Shown: positions 11,590 through 24,960, counted from the stretch's first letter. The stretch: DNA of 64,000 nt from Lamellibrachia columna (GCA_963662155.1 OY759268.1:10513935-10577934), one strand, 5' to 3'. The notes: generated by a model from the sequence alone, not told the origin. Translations and numbers: made by a program.

Positions 11590-13970
11590 TGTTGCTCCGC
11601 ATCTTGCCGGACATCATCGTTGGAACTGTAATGCCGCATGTATGTGTTCTGGCCCCTCTCTTGAATACATTTTACTTCGACTCATATACCCATCGCTCTG
11701 TAACTTTCCCACCACAATACAATGTCGGCGTTGGCCAATAAAAAATAATAAACATATGCGGACTGTCCCATTACGTTAATTCCCCTTGTAGTATAATGTG
11801 CCACGGCAACATCATGGGTATAATTATTATGCCCCACGCCTAACAATAAACTTCCAATGTGGGCACCCACACAACACTTGGATACCATTACATAACTTGT
11901 TTATGGCATCCGTCTATATAAACTCTACGATTTACTTCATCATATCCAGGAAAATAGTTTACACAATAGCAATTCGCAGAAATATTGCAACGTCATTAGC
12001 CCATGTTCCTACATAACCACTGCTCAGTCTGGCACGCATGGCGTACTGTACAGCTTCCGTATCCTTGACAAGGAAATATGAAAACAGATACATAATATAT
12101 AATAGAGACATCGCAAAATTGGACGCCAAAGCTGCAATAACAGACACTCAGGAAATTAATGGTTATCCATGTATAGAGTAAACAGATAGATAGAGTACTC
12201 AGTAACCGTGTGTAATCTTGAATATTTTTTAGAGTAGCTGTACTCTTACTCTATTGGTTGGCCAAACATTACAAATAAATGTAATCATACTTGATTACAT
12301 TGCCAACATATTTTTTATTATGACTACACTAACGAATATGTATGTTGCCCAGGTCCCAAAAACAATACAAGCGGGAAAATATGTTTTTACATATACTCCA
12401 TAATATTTTTAACCATTATATATTATTATGTTACCCTATATCATGTAACACCCAGGGAGGTGTAAACAATTGGTAAGCCACGTTTGAAACAATGTGAAAA
12501 AGACCAGTAGGATAAGTTCAAGGCTTCGGAAATACATCATAATTGAAACAATGCAGGACTAGCAAGCCAATTACTCCCTTGTGTTGTGTTGGGGTGGCAG
12601 GGTATGGCAATGTTGTAAAACATCTTCAAATAAAGCATCCCATTACTAGGTACCTCCCAGTTCCATGTGTAATACCTAATAAACTACTGTTCGCTTCATT
12701 TTGAATATAAAGCATGTAACATTGACTCCATTTGAACATTGTATTGTGATTTTGTCTTTATTAAAATTGGTGACAGTAATAACATGACGGTTTCTATATA
12801 TTTCATTATTTCAATTATATTCTGTAATCACAATTAATTGTACACATATCTAATATACATAATGCAGTGCTTGTTGCCATTATATTTCGAATGAAACAAA
12901 TTGTCAATTGAATGTTACAAAATAAAAGTAAGGTGTTTACCCGTACTTAAAGTTTCAAAGTGGACCTGTCTGGTTTCACAGTCAGCTCTTCAAATAGGCT
13001 AGCGGGAATCCCCTTATCGTATCCAGTGTGACATCATGATGAATTGAAGAAAGTCGTATTCGGTGGTCGTATTGTGTCGATCGTCTCTGACAACGCCGAC
13101 AGCAAAGAAACCAATGCCCGAGTGATACTCATTGATGTACTGGAGAGAGTCGTCTTCGATGCTCATACTCAGGAGAACAGCTGCAACGGCGACTCTATCT
13201 GCTAATGTGTTTTTCCATTAACACGAGAGCGGGAACAATCCATATTGTGTTTCACGCTTGCACAGTGTGTACTTAGTAAGGCTAGAAGACAAGTGGACTA
13301 GTGTCAATATGGGGAAATGTTTATTAAATCAGCTATTATGCAGTATAGTCCAGTGAAACTACCGGCTTTTGCATGTATTATTTTATTGACTGTATAATTA
13401 TGTGAATTCAACATAGTTGCGCTGCCAAACAAATTGTGTTTGTTTGATTATTTTGACTTATCTTATTTTATATAGTTGATTTAAACAACTATTAAGGCAC
13501 CTTTTATTATCGTCTTCGATCATGTTTATTTTGTTATACTTTTTTTGGAAAATACTTATTAGTGAAAATATGCATTATATGAGCGACAAATAACTACCTG
13601 CCATCAGGACAATAACATATAAAGTTATTATCCTCTACCAATATCCTTTAACATATGGGTGGACTGCAGAATGTCGGGGTCCTACTGGAATGTGAAAGAT
13701 ATGATGGCACCACATGTTTCATTATAGACCATTGGAATGTATGTGATAACGTTGAATAAACGCAGCATTTTCAAAATCGCTTCGCTGATATGGCAACAGT
13801 TTCTTTCAATGTGTGCATGGTATGTGTGTGCCGATATATGGAGGGCAGCCAATGCGTGATCATTTGCTGTAATACTGCAATTATTTTGTGGAGCATGAAC
13901 ACCGCAATTGGCAAAGTCAAATTTGAAAACTCTGAATAAAACACAATAATTATGTACACACACGCATGGA
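11590..13970. other. Intergenic, no firm gene
   Basis: Minus-strand 13220-13022 holds a 60-odd codon open stretch (RVAVAAVLLSMSIEDDSL, INEYHSGIGFFAVG) of protein-like composition that I do not recognise. The rest looks featureless. Confidence 0.35.
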
Positions 13971-13973
13971 AGC

Positions 13974-14002
13974 GCACACGCACACACTCACATACACACA
14001 CT

Positions 14003-14071
<69 letters not shown>

Positions 14072-14072
14072 A
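13974..14072. repeat. (CA)n microsatellite
   Basis: CA run with CTCA interruptions at its edges. Confidence 0.97.
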
Positions 14073-15266
14073 TATGTTAGTCATATGGCACCGTAATTAC
14101 GCTAGTACTGCAAACATGTACTAATAACCTCTGCTTTCAAAGTGAGGATTGTGTTTACTACTAATTATTAGTAGTCTAATTCCGGGTTCAATTCAACATT
14201 GCATAGCAGAGATTCTGCAGCCGAGACAGTAGATGGGGTATTTAAATTGCCATCCCCAGTGATCTATGTTAATCACATTGATTTCTTCAGTTCTCTGTTA
14301 GAAATAAGACATTGTAATTAATCAAGCGGTGTGTTTGTTTCTTTTAAATAGAGCATTGATGCAATATATCTACTTTACATATAATTAGTCTTCTCGTTGA
14401 TCACTTAAAAACATTGTACTGATTTCATGAACATCCGGGAGGTAGCGTTTTTCTTGACGAGAAGAAATAATAAAAATGGTTTCACGTAAATGCGTCTTAT
14501 CAGCTGGCAGTGCAAAACACTTACATACCTATGCAGTCAAATCGATAACTATATAAGCAAATTTGTAATTTTAAATAATCATCTTGACTACATTCTGTGA
14601 TTTAGTGCAAAATCAGATTATATAAACTCAAAATGTGTAATGTTTTTTTAAAGTTGGGTTTATAATTTAGATATTAAGACAATCAATGAATAGAGGTCCT
14701 ACTGTATAGAATGAAGTATGCTTTGATTTGTTATATTTGTTTTGTTACGTCACTAAACACATTAATGCATAACAATGGCTGTATTATATAAGATATAACT
14801 ATATCATAGTCTGAATAAAAAAATCGGTCATGATTATGATAAACGTATTGAAATACGATTCAAATGTGTATTATGAAATTAAACTCACCATAGCAATCTG
14901 ACAACAATCTTCGCACATCTGATCTTGCTACACAGGCGTGAGTCATTTGGTTCATGAATATGCATATCCTTTTCGTGCTTATCAACCGCAAATGGTGACA
15001 ATGAAAATTACTTCGTCATATCGCCATGTGTAATAATATCGAATCAAAGCATTCGCTGCATACTGCTAACTCGCCAGTAACGTTGCAGCAGTCGTTAGTG
15101 GAGCGTTGGCCGTATGAATGTCTGGTGTCTTCCAACATAACCTTTCAACGAAACAGAAACAGTGTCCGACAAGACAGCACTCATCGATATCTTCGACAGA
15201 TACGCATTATTACGGTACGATTTCGGGTCACATGGGCATACCGTGTACGCAATTTGTCTACTCAAC
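14073..15266. other. 5' flank of receptor B
   Basis: No gene seen. The receptor frame is open back to 15162 but not conserved there. Confidence 0.5.
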
Positions 15267-16421
15267 ATGGAAACAATGAACACGTCGTACTGGACTAACG
15301 ATTCGAATGTATTGCATAATACCTCTAATGACAGCTTCGGTATAACTGAGAACAATCCAACAGAGGTGAAATGTTTTAGTAAGATTGTCTTGTACATGTG
15401 CGTTCTTGGTTTGCCGGGCAATTTGCTTGTAATTGCGGTTAATGCACGAAAGATGACAACATCGACAAGAGTGTACATGTTTGCACTGGGCGTCACTGAT
15501 TCGGCTATATGTTTGTGTGCAATCGTCCTGTCGACTGCGTTGATGAACCTAATAATCAAACGCATCTTCCAGTTTGCCCTTAATACATCATTAATCTTCT
15601 CAATGTTTATACTTGTCTTTGTGTCGATCGAGCGTCTTATTGCCGTCAGACATCCGCATTCTTTCAACACGAAATCGCAACGAGCAAAGAAGGCTCTTCT
15701 CATCATAGCAGTGTCTGCAGTTGTATACACAACATTGATGCTTGTAGGTCGAATAAAGCAATACGAACTGTTATATCGAGTAAGTGAAATGTGTGTGCAA
15801 TGTGTGAGTGTCTTGACAATGGCGACTTGCTACACTATAATGGCAACAACACTGGTGAAACAGGCGAGAGCCTCTCGGAATCGCATCGCTACCGTAAATA
15901 TGACGGCTTCATCTGTTCAGGGGTCTTCACACATGTTCCCGAAAGGTAACCTGTTCACCTTTGCCGAGAGCCATGTGCGTAAACATAAAACAGGTGCGAC
16001 AAGAGTTACCGTGACAGTAGCCACACCAGTTGAAAATGCTGTATGTCCAGTTGATCCGGGACCCTCGAATATTCTCAGTAAATCGGAATATACGTCTGAT
16101 GTGAATAGAGCCCGCACGAACATTTCTGAAGTATCGACATCAACTCATGTGAACTCTACCACTAAAATAGTTGAGAGACAAACAAAGACCTTCACAAATG
16201 TCACGTTGTTATTCATCATTACGGTCGTCTTCATAGCCTGCTGGCTGCCACAATCGTTATATGGCGCCGGTGTACATATTGCGATCCATCCGCGTCGAGT
16301 ATTTGTTCTAAACTCTGTTGTCAATCCGTTCATCTACGGCGTCGCCAGCGCCATGTTCCGGGAAGACGTGCGACAGTTCTACCGCACCACCCGAGCCAAG
16401 CTGTCCGCTGTTTGTTACTGA
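15267..16421 (+). CDS. GPCR B: intronless rhodopsin-like receptor, paralogue of A
   Basis: A 384-residue class A receptor, the same length as A. The frame is open to an ATG at 15162, but the start at 15267 (CAACATGGA) matches the family start METMNTSYWTN, so the extra 35 codons are probably untranslated leader. Landmarks are LPGN (49-52), LGVTD in TM2 (74-78), ERLIAV (122-127), a long third loop (200-310) with one DPGPSN motif at 263-268, CWLP (325-328), NPFIY (353-357) and FREDVRQFYR in helix 8. A cysteine near 258-260 and a C-terminal Cys-Tyr are present. TM3 has no cysteine near its extracellular end, while the second extracellular loop has two (176, 179), so the usual class A disulfide cannot form in its normal place. 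A 43-bp minisatellite begins 465 bp downstream. Confidence 0.93.
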   Translation: METMNTSYWTNDSNVLHNTSNDSFGITENNPTEVKCFSKIVLYMCVLGLPGNLLVIAVNARKMTTSTRVYMFALGVTDSAICLCAIVLSTALMNLIIKRIFQFALNTSLIFSMFILVFVSIERLIAVRHPHSFNTKSQRAKKALLIIAVSAVVYTTLMLVGRIKQYELLYRVSEMCVQCVSVLTMATCYTIMATTLVKQARASRNRIATVNMTASSVQGSSHMFPKGNLFTFAESHVRKHKTGATRVTVTVATPVENAVCPVDPGPSNILSKSEYTSDVNRARTNISEVSTSTHVNSTTKIVERQTKTFTNVTLLFIITVVFIACWLPQSLYGAGVHIAIHPRRVFVLNSVVNPFIYGVASAMFREDVRQFYRTTRAKLSAVCY

Positions 16422-16562
16422 GTAAGTCAAGCATATGTCTTACCTGTATTGAACAATGCTTGATTCAGACTGTGCCAGCAAAATCATTAGGACTATGAAT
16501 CGCTTTGTGAGACGTTCTGTATTCTAGTTATTTATTATGTATAATGTGTTTTAATTTAATAG

Positions 16563-16570
16563 CACACACA

Positions 16571-16615
<45 letters not shown>

Positions 16616-16690
16616 ACATTCAGACATTCAGACATACACGCACACATACGCACACATACATACAAACATTCAAACAAACAAACATACTCA
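16563..16690. repeat. (CA)n-rich microsatellite
   Basis: CA run degrading into ACATTCAGACATAC-like words, about 140 bp after receptor B. Confidence 0.95.
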
Positions 16691-16885
16691 TACACAATGC
16701 ATTCACATATAACATCATAAAATAAAAAATATAAAATCATTAAAAAATATATATAAACGACTGGACTGCATAACATGATTGCACATTTTGCTAAAATAAT
16801 TATTGCTTAATTTTATTTATTATTTAATTGTTTTGGATTAATATTTGTGCATGTTGGTTATTTACGTTAGTTGCGCGTTGGTGGT

Positions 16886-17957
16886 CTACCTTTGTTGTGT
16901 TGTACCGTGCAGCAGGTCGTGTGGTGGTCTACCTTTGTTGTGTTGTACCGTGCAGCAGGTCGTGTGGTGGTCTACCATTGTTGTGTTGTACCGTGCAGCA
17001 GGTCGTGTGGTGGTATACCATTGTTGTGTTGTACCGTGCAGCAGGTCGTGTGGTGGTCTACCATTGTTGTGTTGTACCGTGCAGCAGGTCGTGTGGTGGT
17101 CTACCATTGTTGTGTTGTACCGTGCAGCAGGTCGTGTGGTGGTCTACCATTGTTGTGTTGTACCGTGCAGCAGGTCGTGTGGTGGTCTACCTTTGTTGTG
17201 TTGTACCGTGCAGCAGGTCGTGTGGTGGTCTACCTTTGTTGTGTTGTACCGTGCAGCAGGTCGTGTGGTGGTCTACCTTTGTTGTGTTGTACCGTGCAGC
17301 AGGTCGTGTGGTGGTCTACCTTTGTTGTGTTGTACCGTGCAGCAGGTCGTGTGGTGGTCTACCTTTGTTGTGTTGTACCGTGCAGCAGGTCGTGTGGTGG
17401 TCTACCTTTGTTGTGTTGTACCGTGCAGCAGGTCGTGTGGTGGTCTACCTTTGTTGTGTTGTACCGTGCAGCAGGTCGTGTGGTGGTCTACCTTTGTTGT
17501 GTTGTACCGTGCAGCAGGTCGTGTGGTGGTCTACCTTTGTTGTGTTGTACCGTGCAGCAGGTCGTGTGGTGGTCTACCTTTGTTGTGTTGTACCGTGCAG
17601 CAGGTCGTGTGGTGGTCTACCTTTGTTGTGTTGTACCGTGCAGCAGGTCGTGTGGTGGTCTACCTTTGTTGTGTTGTACCGTGCAGCAGGTCGTGTGGTG
17701 GTCTACCTTTGTTGTGTTGTACCGTGCAGCAGGTCGTGTGGTGGTCTACCTTTGTTGTGTTGTACCGTGCAGCAGGTCGTGTGGTGGTCTACCATTGTTG
17801 TGTTGTACCGTGCAGCAGGTCGTGTGGTGGTCTACCATTGTTGTGTTGTACCGTGCAGCAGGTCGTGTGGTGGTCTACCATTGTTGTGTTGTACCGTGCA
17901 GCAGGTCGTGTGGTGCTCTACCATTGTTGTGTTGTACCGTGCAGCAGGTCGTGTGGT
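16886..17957 (+). repeat. 43-bp minisatellite, 25 copies
   Basis: A 43-bp unit starting CTACCTTTGTTGTGTTGTAC and ending GTCGTGTGGTGGT repeats 25 times with almost no variation. The only recurrent variant is T or A at unit position 6 (CTACCT or CTACCA). Variants are blocked: two T units, five A, fourteen T, four A. Because 43 is not a multiple of 3 and the unit lacks stops, all three plus frames are open for about 400 codons and give the same 43-residue repeat. These frames are not genes. Confidence 0.97.
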
Positions 17958-20340
17958 ATACAAGACTCGCTGCTATATCCCAGACGTGCATCGCCACGTA
18001 TCATGTTGTCAACATGTCACGATATACTGGACTGTATTAAAAATTAGATTGTCATAATTGTATTCAATGAAGTACTTACCTCAATGTGTCATACCGCGAG
18101 TAGGCTAATTATAGAAGAAAAAAAACAGTTGTGTTGTTTTTAATTGTTTCTTATTACATTGCGTTTAGCATATTGCACAACATGCCTAGATGAAATGTAG
18201 TGCTAGTCTTATGCTTGCTATTCGATCATTGACTGTTGTCATATTCGGATTCGTTTTTTTATGCAGGATATCTGCATACACGAAAAATATATTTAAATTA
18301 TTGAAAATAGTTAAGCGTACAACTCAACTGACCTCTGTACTGTGCATGAAATGGTTAGTTGCAGTTGTTTTTTATACTATTGTAATCTAGTACACGTGAA
18401 ATATTACCACATTTTATTGTTATGTTGACCTGGTGTATATTGCAGTACTCTTTTGTATGAAATAAATGACTGATTGTATTGATGACTGATTCGAATTATT
18501 GAACATAATAATTGAATATAATATCGCACTAAAATATGTTACTTCTTACTTTCCCTTCTATTGTAACTGGTGGAACTAGAAGCATGGTATTCAAAGAAAA
18601 CGTCATGGTGGTTTACATGCTCAGTAACATGGGCTCATAGGTTAGGCATGATGTTGTTGATTGGAAAAACTAACACGCTGACTAGGCAATGTGTTATATT
18701 TATTACTATTAATTACTTAATTATACAGTGCAAGAACACCCATCCATAATACGCCATATGGTGATCACAATTATGAAACATATGCCTATCTCAATATGGC
18801 GGGTTAATGCTAGATTAAAATTTGCTGGACCTCCAATGGCTTATCCACGTACCATATGTGTTTTGCTTTGGAATATGTCGCTAATCTCTAACAACAGTTG
18901 AACTACATTTGATATTAAACATGCCATTATTTCCATTGTTCTTTTATGTGAAGACGTATGTGTTAGGTACTAATACTAAATACAGACATGGTTTACACTT
19001 CTTCACTTTCGCATTGAGTGTACTTTTTATATTACATAATTTAATATACAACCTCAATCATCAATAATACTGAGGAGGAATTTTAATAATTACGTGTTAT
19101 TATCATTTGCTATAATTTATTGAATAATGGACAATGCGTATTATAATGCTTCGAAATGACATTGCACATATATAATTTATAAAACATGAAGTGACAGCAT
19201 TTGAGTATCCACTCTAAATTATTTAATGACAGTGGAGCTATGGAGAATACGCAAGTTTAAACAGGTGGGCTTTTAGTTTACAGCGAACTGTTGTGATATT
19301 TCCTATAAACAATTATATGGAGTGAGTTGGACAAAGTCGATGCAGCAACTGAAACACGGCTAGTTCCGACATTTGTCTTAACGAATATTAGTATTAGATG
19401 ATCGAAGCTGTATAGGCCGTCTTGCAGGAGTTACCAGATAATGTAAATATGCTGGTGGCTTCGATGAAAGTGCTTGATAAATAATTGTACATATATTGGA
19501 AATACTGCGATATCGGAGAGGGAACCAACGTAATGATTTAATATGAGATATGTTCTTGAAATCGCCCAACAAACCTTGAAGTGGTGATCATTTCCGATAG
19601 GATATGTAGGAGTAAACACGTAAACATACGGTTGTGTTGCTAAAATAGCAACAAACACAAACATACAACAAAGACATATTCTGCCAGAAGTAAGTTTCCG
19701 TTAATCGCACTAACCGCCTGCTAAGCCTAAGTATTATTTACCAAAATTAAACAAATGTTTTATTATGGTAATATTTACTGACGACAATTTTAGCTTAAAC
19801 TAATATGACAGTTATATTTAACAAAATGCTATTTAAATATGAGGTTATTCACTATATTAAAAAATAATAAGACATTAAGTTAACAGTATAAATGTTGTTG
19901 ATTTAAGCAAACTGTTGGTTGACACATTTAAACTCTCAACTACTATGTACAGAAATACAATACAATTACCTATGGATTGAATCACACACCAATGTCCGGT
20001 ATTGGATTGAAATCGGTTATATCATGCGGAGGATCAGTTGCCTGAAAATAAATACAACTTGACACAATAATGGTAAATGCACTTCACATTAAAAACATTT
20101 TATACAACGTGTTTACAATATTCGCACAATATATTGCAATATTACGATTTATTTTTAAATGTAAATAGTTATTTCGCGTTTACACAATATTTGATATGAT
20201 ATATATTTGAAGGTCCTAAAATACAGGAACGTTCAGTGCCATCGAAATGTGATATCTCTGTCTTCTCACTGGGAACACCTGAAGTTCCCGGTTGTGATTA
20301 TTGTGTTACGGATATGATATGAAATTATGTTTTATGATAT
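17958..20340. other. Intergenic around the 19.4-kb LINE scrap
   Basis: AT-rich, only short frames; nothing else recognised. Confidence 0.5.
19370..19640 (-). mobile_element. LINE C-terminal fragment (L2/CR1-like)
   Basis: The minus strand reads HIKSLRWFPLRYRSISNICT, IIYQALSSKPPAYLHYLV and PARRPIQLRSSNTN. This is the well-known region after the reverse transcriptase of L2/jockey-type LINEs (LHWLPVRYR...YKAL...PxYL). Only the C-terminal part is left. Confidence 0.65.
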
Positions 20341-20522
<182 letters not shown>

Positions 20523-20910
20523 TGTACTTTAACAAAATACGTGGTGCGCTTGATTGAACGTTTTTGTGTTTTTGTTGGAAGCATACAAGAGGTAAAAAAA
20601 TAAACATAAAGCAGCAATAATGCTAAGCCTTATGCGGATGCCGTCGAACAAGGTACACTAATACGTTTATTTTGTTCTAATTTCACAACATACTTTTGGT
20701 GAATATAGCAATAATACGATAATCACATGTACAAATAAATATATGTGAACCAAACACGTACTATCTAGCCAATTGTGATCAAAACACACGGTTTTCAATC
20801 ACAGTTTACTTGGTGCAAACGGAATAACATTTACATTCGCAGAACGTAATATCGCTTCCCGAGTTGTAAGCACGAGATATTAATTCCCATCTCTACTCGG
20901 CGCAATACGC

Positions 20911-20930
20911 AGCACGAAGTACTTCGTGCT
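20911..20930. other. Perfect 20-bp palindrome
   Basis: AGCACGAAGTACTTCGTGCT is its own reverse complement. It could be a dimeric-protein site or cruciform, or chance. Confidence 0.5.
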
Positions 20931-21198
20931 TCTGCTATAATTGACATTTCGGAACTAATTAATCAGCCCGTGTGTCACTTGATATACCGACTGCGTTCAA
21001 CTACGTTAATAAAATGCCGCTGTGGTTGATGAAAATAGATGTAAAAGTGACAAGAAGCCACGCAGGTCCAGAACAGTTGTAGCGTGATGCGATAATAATC
21101 GTTCGAACAACACTTCGATATATGTTTTTTTATCTGAATACAAATGAAGATGGTGAATAAGATCACTCCATTCGTGTCGTGTGCGTTTGTGCTTCGTA

Positions 21199-21396
<198 letters not shown>

Positions 21397-22174
21397 TAAG
21401 AAATTATTAAATATATAAATGTGATCTAAAATCGACATTGTACACAATATGGTATTCATGCCCATTTATATCACAAGGGTCCATTAACAATATTGATAAA
21501 ATAGGTGATTTTTTATCGACGTATTTTCGATGCCATTAACCCGATTTCTAAAACCATCAATATTTGTTCGCAATACGGCGTCATGGTTTTCAATGCCATT
21601 ACTAACAATCACACTTTTAGCGCTGTCCCTTATGTTGTATAATAAAATCCTCGTATGTTGTTGTAGGCAAATTGAAATATCTGATAAGTAGTCTTGCTAA
21701 GATATACCTAGAGTTGGGAACAATAAATCATACTACAATAGGCATCAAATAGTTGCAGGTTAACGCCAACAGAACAGTCATGACATTTCCTAATGAAGTT
21801 GTTGTGACCTGGCATAGAATGTCTTAAATTATCATCATCACCTTTCAGATTAAGACAAATAATTACACCAACATATGTGGCTTTTACAACATATTAAAAG
21901 TTGCTATTGTTCATGTAGATATTTGAAAAGTTTAGTTGGAGGCCATGTGGTGTGACATTCATGCATATTTATTTGATGGGATAACATATCACATAATGTT
22001 TAAAATTAAACACAGAACGCATATTAAATAAACATTGAAGACCACAGAGACAATAACACATAAATCGTCTGCACAACACGTGTTTACTACAGCAGTTTTA
22101 ATGTGACGCCCTGTTCCAACATTGTTTGATATTTAACATTTCCTAACTTCTTCCAAAAATGCGTATTCAGTGGC

Positions 22175-22740
22175 AATAAGCGGACATTTAGACGCGTGTC
22201 TAACGGTAGAACTGTCCACGTCTTCTAGCGACGCCGTAGATGAACGGATTGACGACACCGTCTGTTATTATTGATCGCCTTACTTACGTCGACACTTAAA
22301 TGCCAATGTATATCAATCACATCGGCACGCAGCACGCTATGAAAACTATCGCGATAATGAATAAAATCATTGGACCGGACAGCGTCATCTACTGTTTAGA
22401 TAACTGTATGTAAAGTCCGCGGTTGTGAAGACCAGGATAGATATACATGAAACCTACACGCACGAGCCTGATATTCTACTAAGCCAGTCACACATCATAA
22501 ACCGCGCCACATCCATCACTGCTGTTATAATCGTTGCAGCCACTACTCGCTGGCTGTGGATCGAAACTGTACGTGGATGTTTAACTGCAGCAAGATGTTT
22601 TATCGACACACAAATCAAAAGAGACATCGACAATTTCACATGTGTATTGATAAAACACGCAAATTCCAACATTGTTCCGAGATTGTAACGCCAAGGGACA
22701 AGACAAAACAAGCGCAAATATGTGTTCTGATTTTCTACAC
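22175..22740 (-). pseudogene. GPCR pseudogene 1 (relative of receptor C)
   Basis: Reading on the minus strand gives a decayed receptor. There is a degraded TM2-TM3 part, then TM3/TM4 with SIKHLAAVKHP where intact copies have SIERL, then RISGSCV of the second extracellular loop. TM5 and much of the third loop are gone. TM6-TM7 follow with stops and frameshifts, ending near the conserved sequence for VVNPFIYG at 22224-22252. DNA similarity to receptor C is plain, including the loop segment around CAACAGTAGATG and the TM6 segment. The break between loop and TM6 lies at ATGAT, which is present at both sides in receptor C, so a microhomology deletion is likely. No product is expected. Confidence 0.88.
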
Positions 22741-22969
22741 ATATACATGTGTATATTAAATGTACGTGTATGTCTAAACAACAACAATAACAACGCATAT
22801 TGTACACTTGTATAGTCATCATTTCCACTAACTAAACTGCATTGAACACTTTCTCTAGAACATATTATTGTGTCACCAAACCACAACGTTAATCGGCCGT
22901 TTTATGCACTTTATAAGTTCTTGAAGAGGATGTCGGTAGTTCGATTGCACGCACCATGAAATATGTTCA

Positions 22970-23764
22970 ATTGTAACAAGCGGACAACTATACTCGTGCC
23001 TGGTGGTAGAACTGTCTTACGTCATCCACACTGGCGACGTCGTAGATGCACGGATTGACGACATAGTTTGTTACTATTGGTCTTCTCAATGCCGTCGATA
23101 TGAATACGCCCATGTAAGACAACCAGACCAGGCAGTGACGACGATCGTGATAATGAATAACGTCACTTTTGAAGGCGTTGGCGTCGTTCATATGTATAAT
23201 TGTAACTGGCACTGGTTTTGTTGCATCATTATAATTGCACAAGCAACATATACGAACTAGACTGATATTCTAACAAGTCGGTCATGCCTCATTAACCTCG
23301 CCACCTCCGACAATGTTGTTAATGTCGTTACAGCCACAACAGTGATAATTATATACTTCGTGGATCCATGCTGTTTGCGCTTATCAGCAGCAAGACGCTC
23401 GAAAGAAACATATAAAATATCATTGATGCATCGATTATATAGGAAAGTGCCAACCTTGCCACGGTACCAGTAACACATGCGGACAAGAGAAGACACGGGT
23501 AAACGCAGACGACTAAACCATCGACCGGTAGAGCAAACATATGTGCACCCGTCGATGTTCTCATATTGCGTACATAAACCGCAAATATAAACGCATTTCC
23601 CGGCAACCTTAGCTCACACAAAGTAATTGTAGCAATGTTAAACGCTTCGCGTCAGCGTATTATATTGTTTGTCGTCAAAGCCAAACCTGTAGCGTAATAC
23701 ATGTTACGGCATCACAATGAATATGTTAAATGATTCTATAATTAAGTACTGTTCGCAGACAGTC
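22970..23764 (-). pseudogene. GPCR pseudogene 2 (relative of receptor C), start lost and TM5/loop deleted
   Basis: On the minus strand the order is a leader like that of receptor C (TCTGCGAACA near 23754), an ancestral start that now reads ATA, TM1 with LPGN(A)F, TM2 as MFALPVDG, TM3/TM4 with FERLAADK after a frameshift, then a jump over TM5 and the third loop to TM6/TM7 with VVNPCIYDVAS and DDVRQFYHQAR. The CW-P motif of TM6 is disrupted. It lies 230 bp upstream of pseudogene 1 in the same orientation, so the two are a decayed tandem pair. Both are nearest to receptor C. Confidence 0.88.
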
Positions 23765-24639
23765 AGTAATACGTACTGACATCGGCATCTGTCATAAGGA
23801 AAAGAAAAGTGCACAGCATATACAACAATCATTAACACGAGCAACTACCTTTAATAAAACAAATAGTTATTTGCTTCACTTTGCTTTATTAGTTTCAAAT
23901 ACATATTTGCATTCGTTGACCGGTTTGCACTCACAAACACTTAGTGTTTATTATCAAACACAAAGCAGGCCGCGTAAAGTATAGGCACCACCTGGTGTAG
24001 CGCCGTCATTAATTGTGACATTATGCGAAAAACTCACATGAATTGTACATTTCACAATATACTATGCAAAATACTTACTCGATTTGCATTCCATATGACC
24101 AGATACTATTCCTGGTTGAATGGTGTGTCATTCTTATAGAAAACCGCTAAACCTCCACACAGTGCGCCATAACATGGCGATACTGTAAACCTCCGATTGA
24201 GCCGATACTATACAGTTTTATTATCCATGGATCTGAATCGGTAATTACATTCGTTAGTAACAATGACGCCATCAACTCATCATTAGTATAACCATGCACG
24301 AACACGGCATTAAAGGCTTGCCATTTATTTTGTCACTGAATAAATAACGACATAATAAAGGCTATATCAAATAGACCGTGGCGCCTCTGACGCATAATAT
24401 AACATACTATAATGGCGAATTCGTGAGGCAAAGTCGACGGAAGCAAGACTTATAATAATGTTGTCCTTTAAATGAGACAGTTAACCCAATGACGTATCCA
24501 CACCAACGGCAAGAACGCAACTATTTAAATAATTGTTGTCTCAGCAAAATAATACATCGTTCCAACAATAACGCTTATTCATGTTAAACAAATGATCAGA
24601 TTCGGAATAAAGATTAAACCTATTAATTCCCATGATTCA
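23765..24639. other. Intergenic upstream of GPCR pseudogene 2
   Basis: No feature recognised. Confidence 0.5.
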
Positions 24640-24960
24640 TTGAGAAGCCAAAAACTAGAGTTAGTGAATACTGTCAAATATATTGGACTTATAACAATTA
24701 CTTATCATTGAATACACGCGTTGGATACGCCACACCCAAGGCCAATCGTAAACTAGGGTTCGTCAAAAGTAATCTGCACATGTGAAAATGGTACAGAAGA
24801 GGTTAACAAGGTGAGTTTTGGGCGGTACTTCTAGTATAGCAACTTTAATGTGCACGGCAAAGACGTCGTTTCAACTCCATGTTAATATTAATGTATAAGA
24901 TAATCAACAACATTGCTCTGTACTAGTCGTACTGTGAAATATACGTTTTTCCCCTGCTGC
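24640..24960 (+). mobile_element. LINE C-terminal relic, strongly decayed
   Basis: Plus-strand pieces LELVNTVKYIGLITI, then (other frame) ATPKANRKLGFVKSNLH and LMYKIINNIAL follow the order of the L2/jockey-type thumb region (VKYLG..., KANRTLGFLRRNL, LYKIIN). Stops and frame changes occur between them. Confidence 0.5.

Noticed and set aside
13022..13220. Possible exon (RVAVAAVLLSMSIEDDSL)
   Set aside because: Protein-like composition but no start, clear splice sites or recognised domain; left as intergenic.
15162..15266. Receptor B starting at the upstream ATG
   Set aside because: The 35 extra residues have no counterpart in A, C, D or the pseudogenes, while the 15267 start is conserved with its CAACATGG context.
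15095..15730. 211-codon frame antisense to receptor B, and similar antisense frames over A, C and D
   Set aside because: Shadows of the conserved receptor coding strand; no independent homology.
16886..17957. Possible CRISPR array
   Set aside because: Units are contiguous with no spacers and the DNA is animal nuclear DNA; it is a tandem minisatellite.
16828..18057. Three ~400-codon ORFs rich in Cys, Val and Trp
   Set aside because: They are the same 43-bp minisatellite read in each plus frame; the codon content comes from the unit, not selection.
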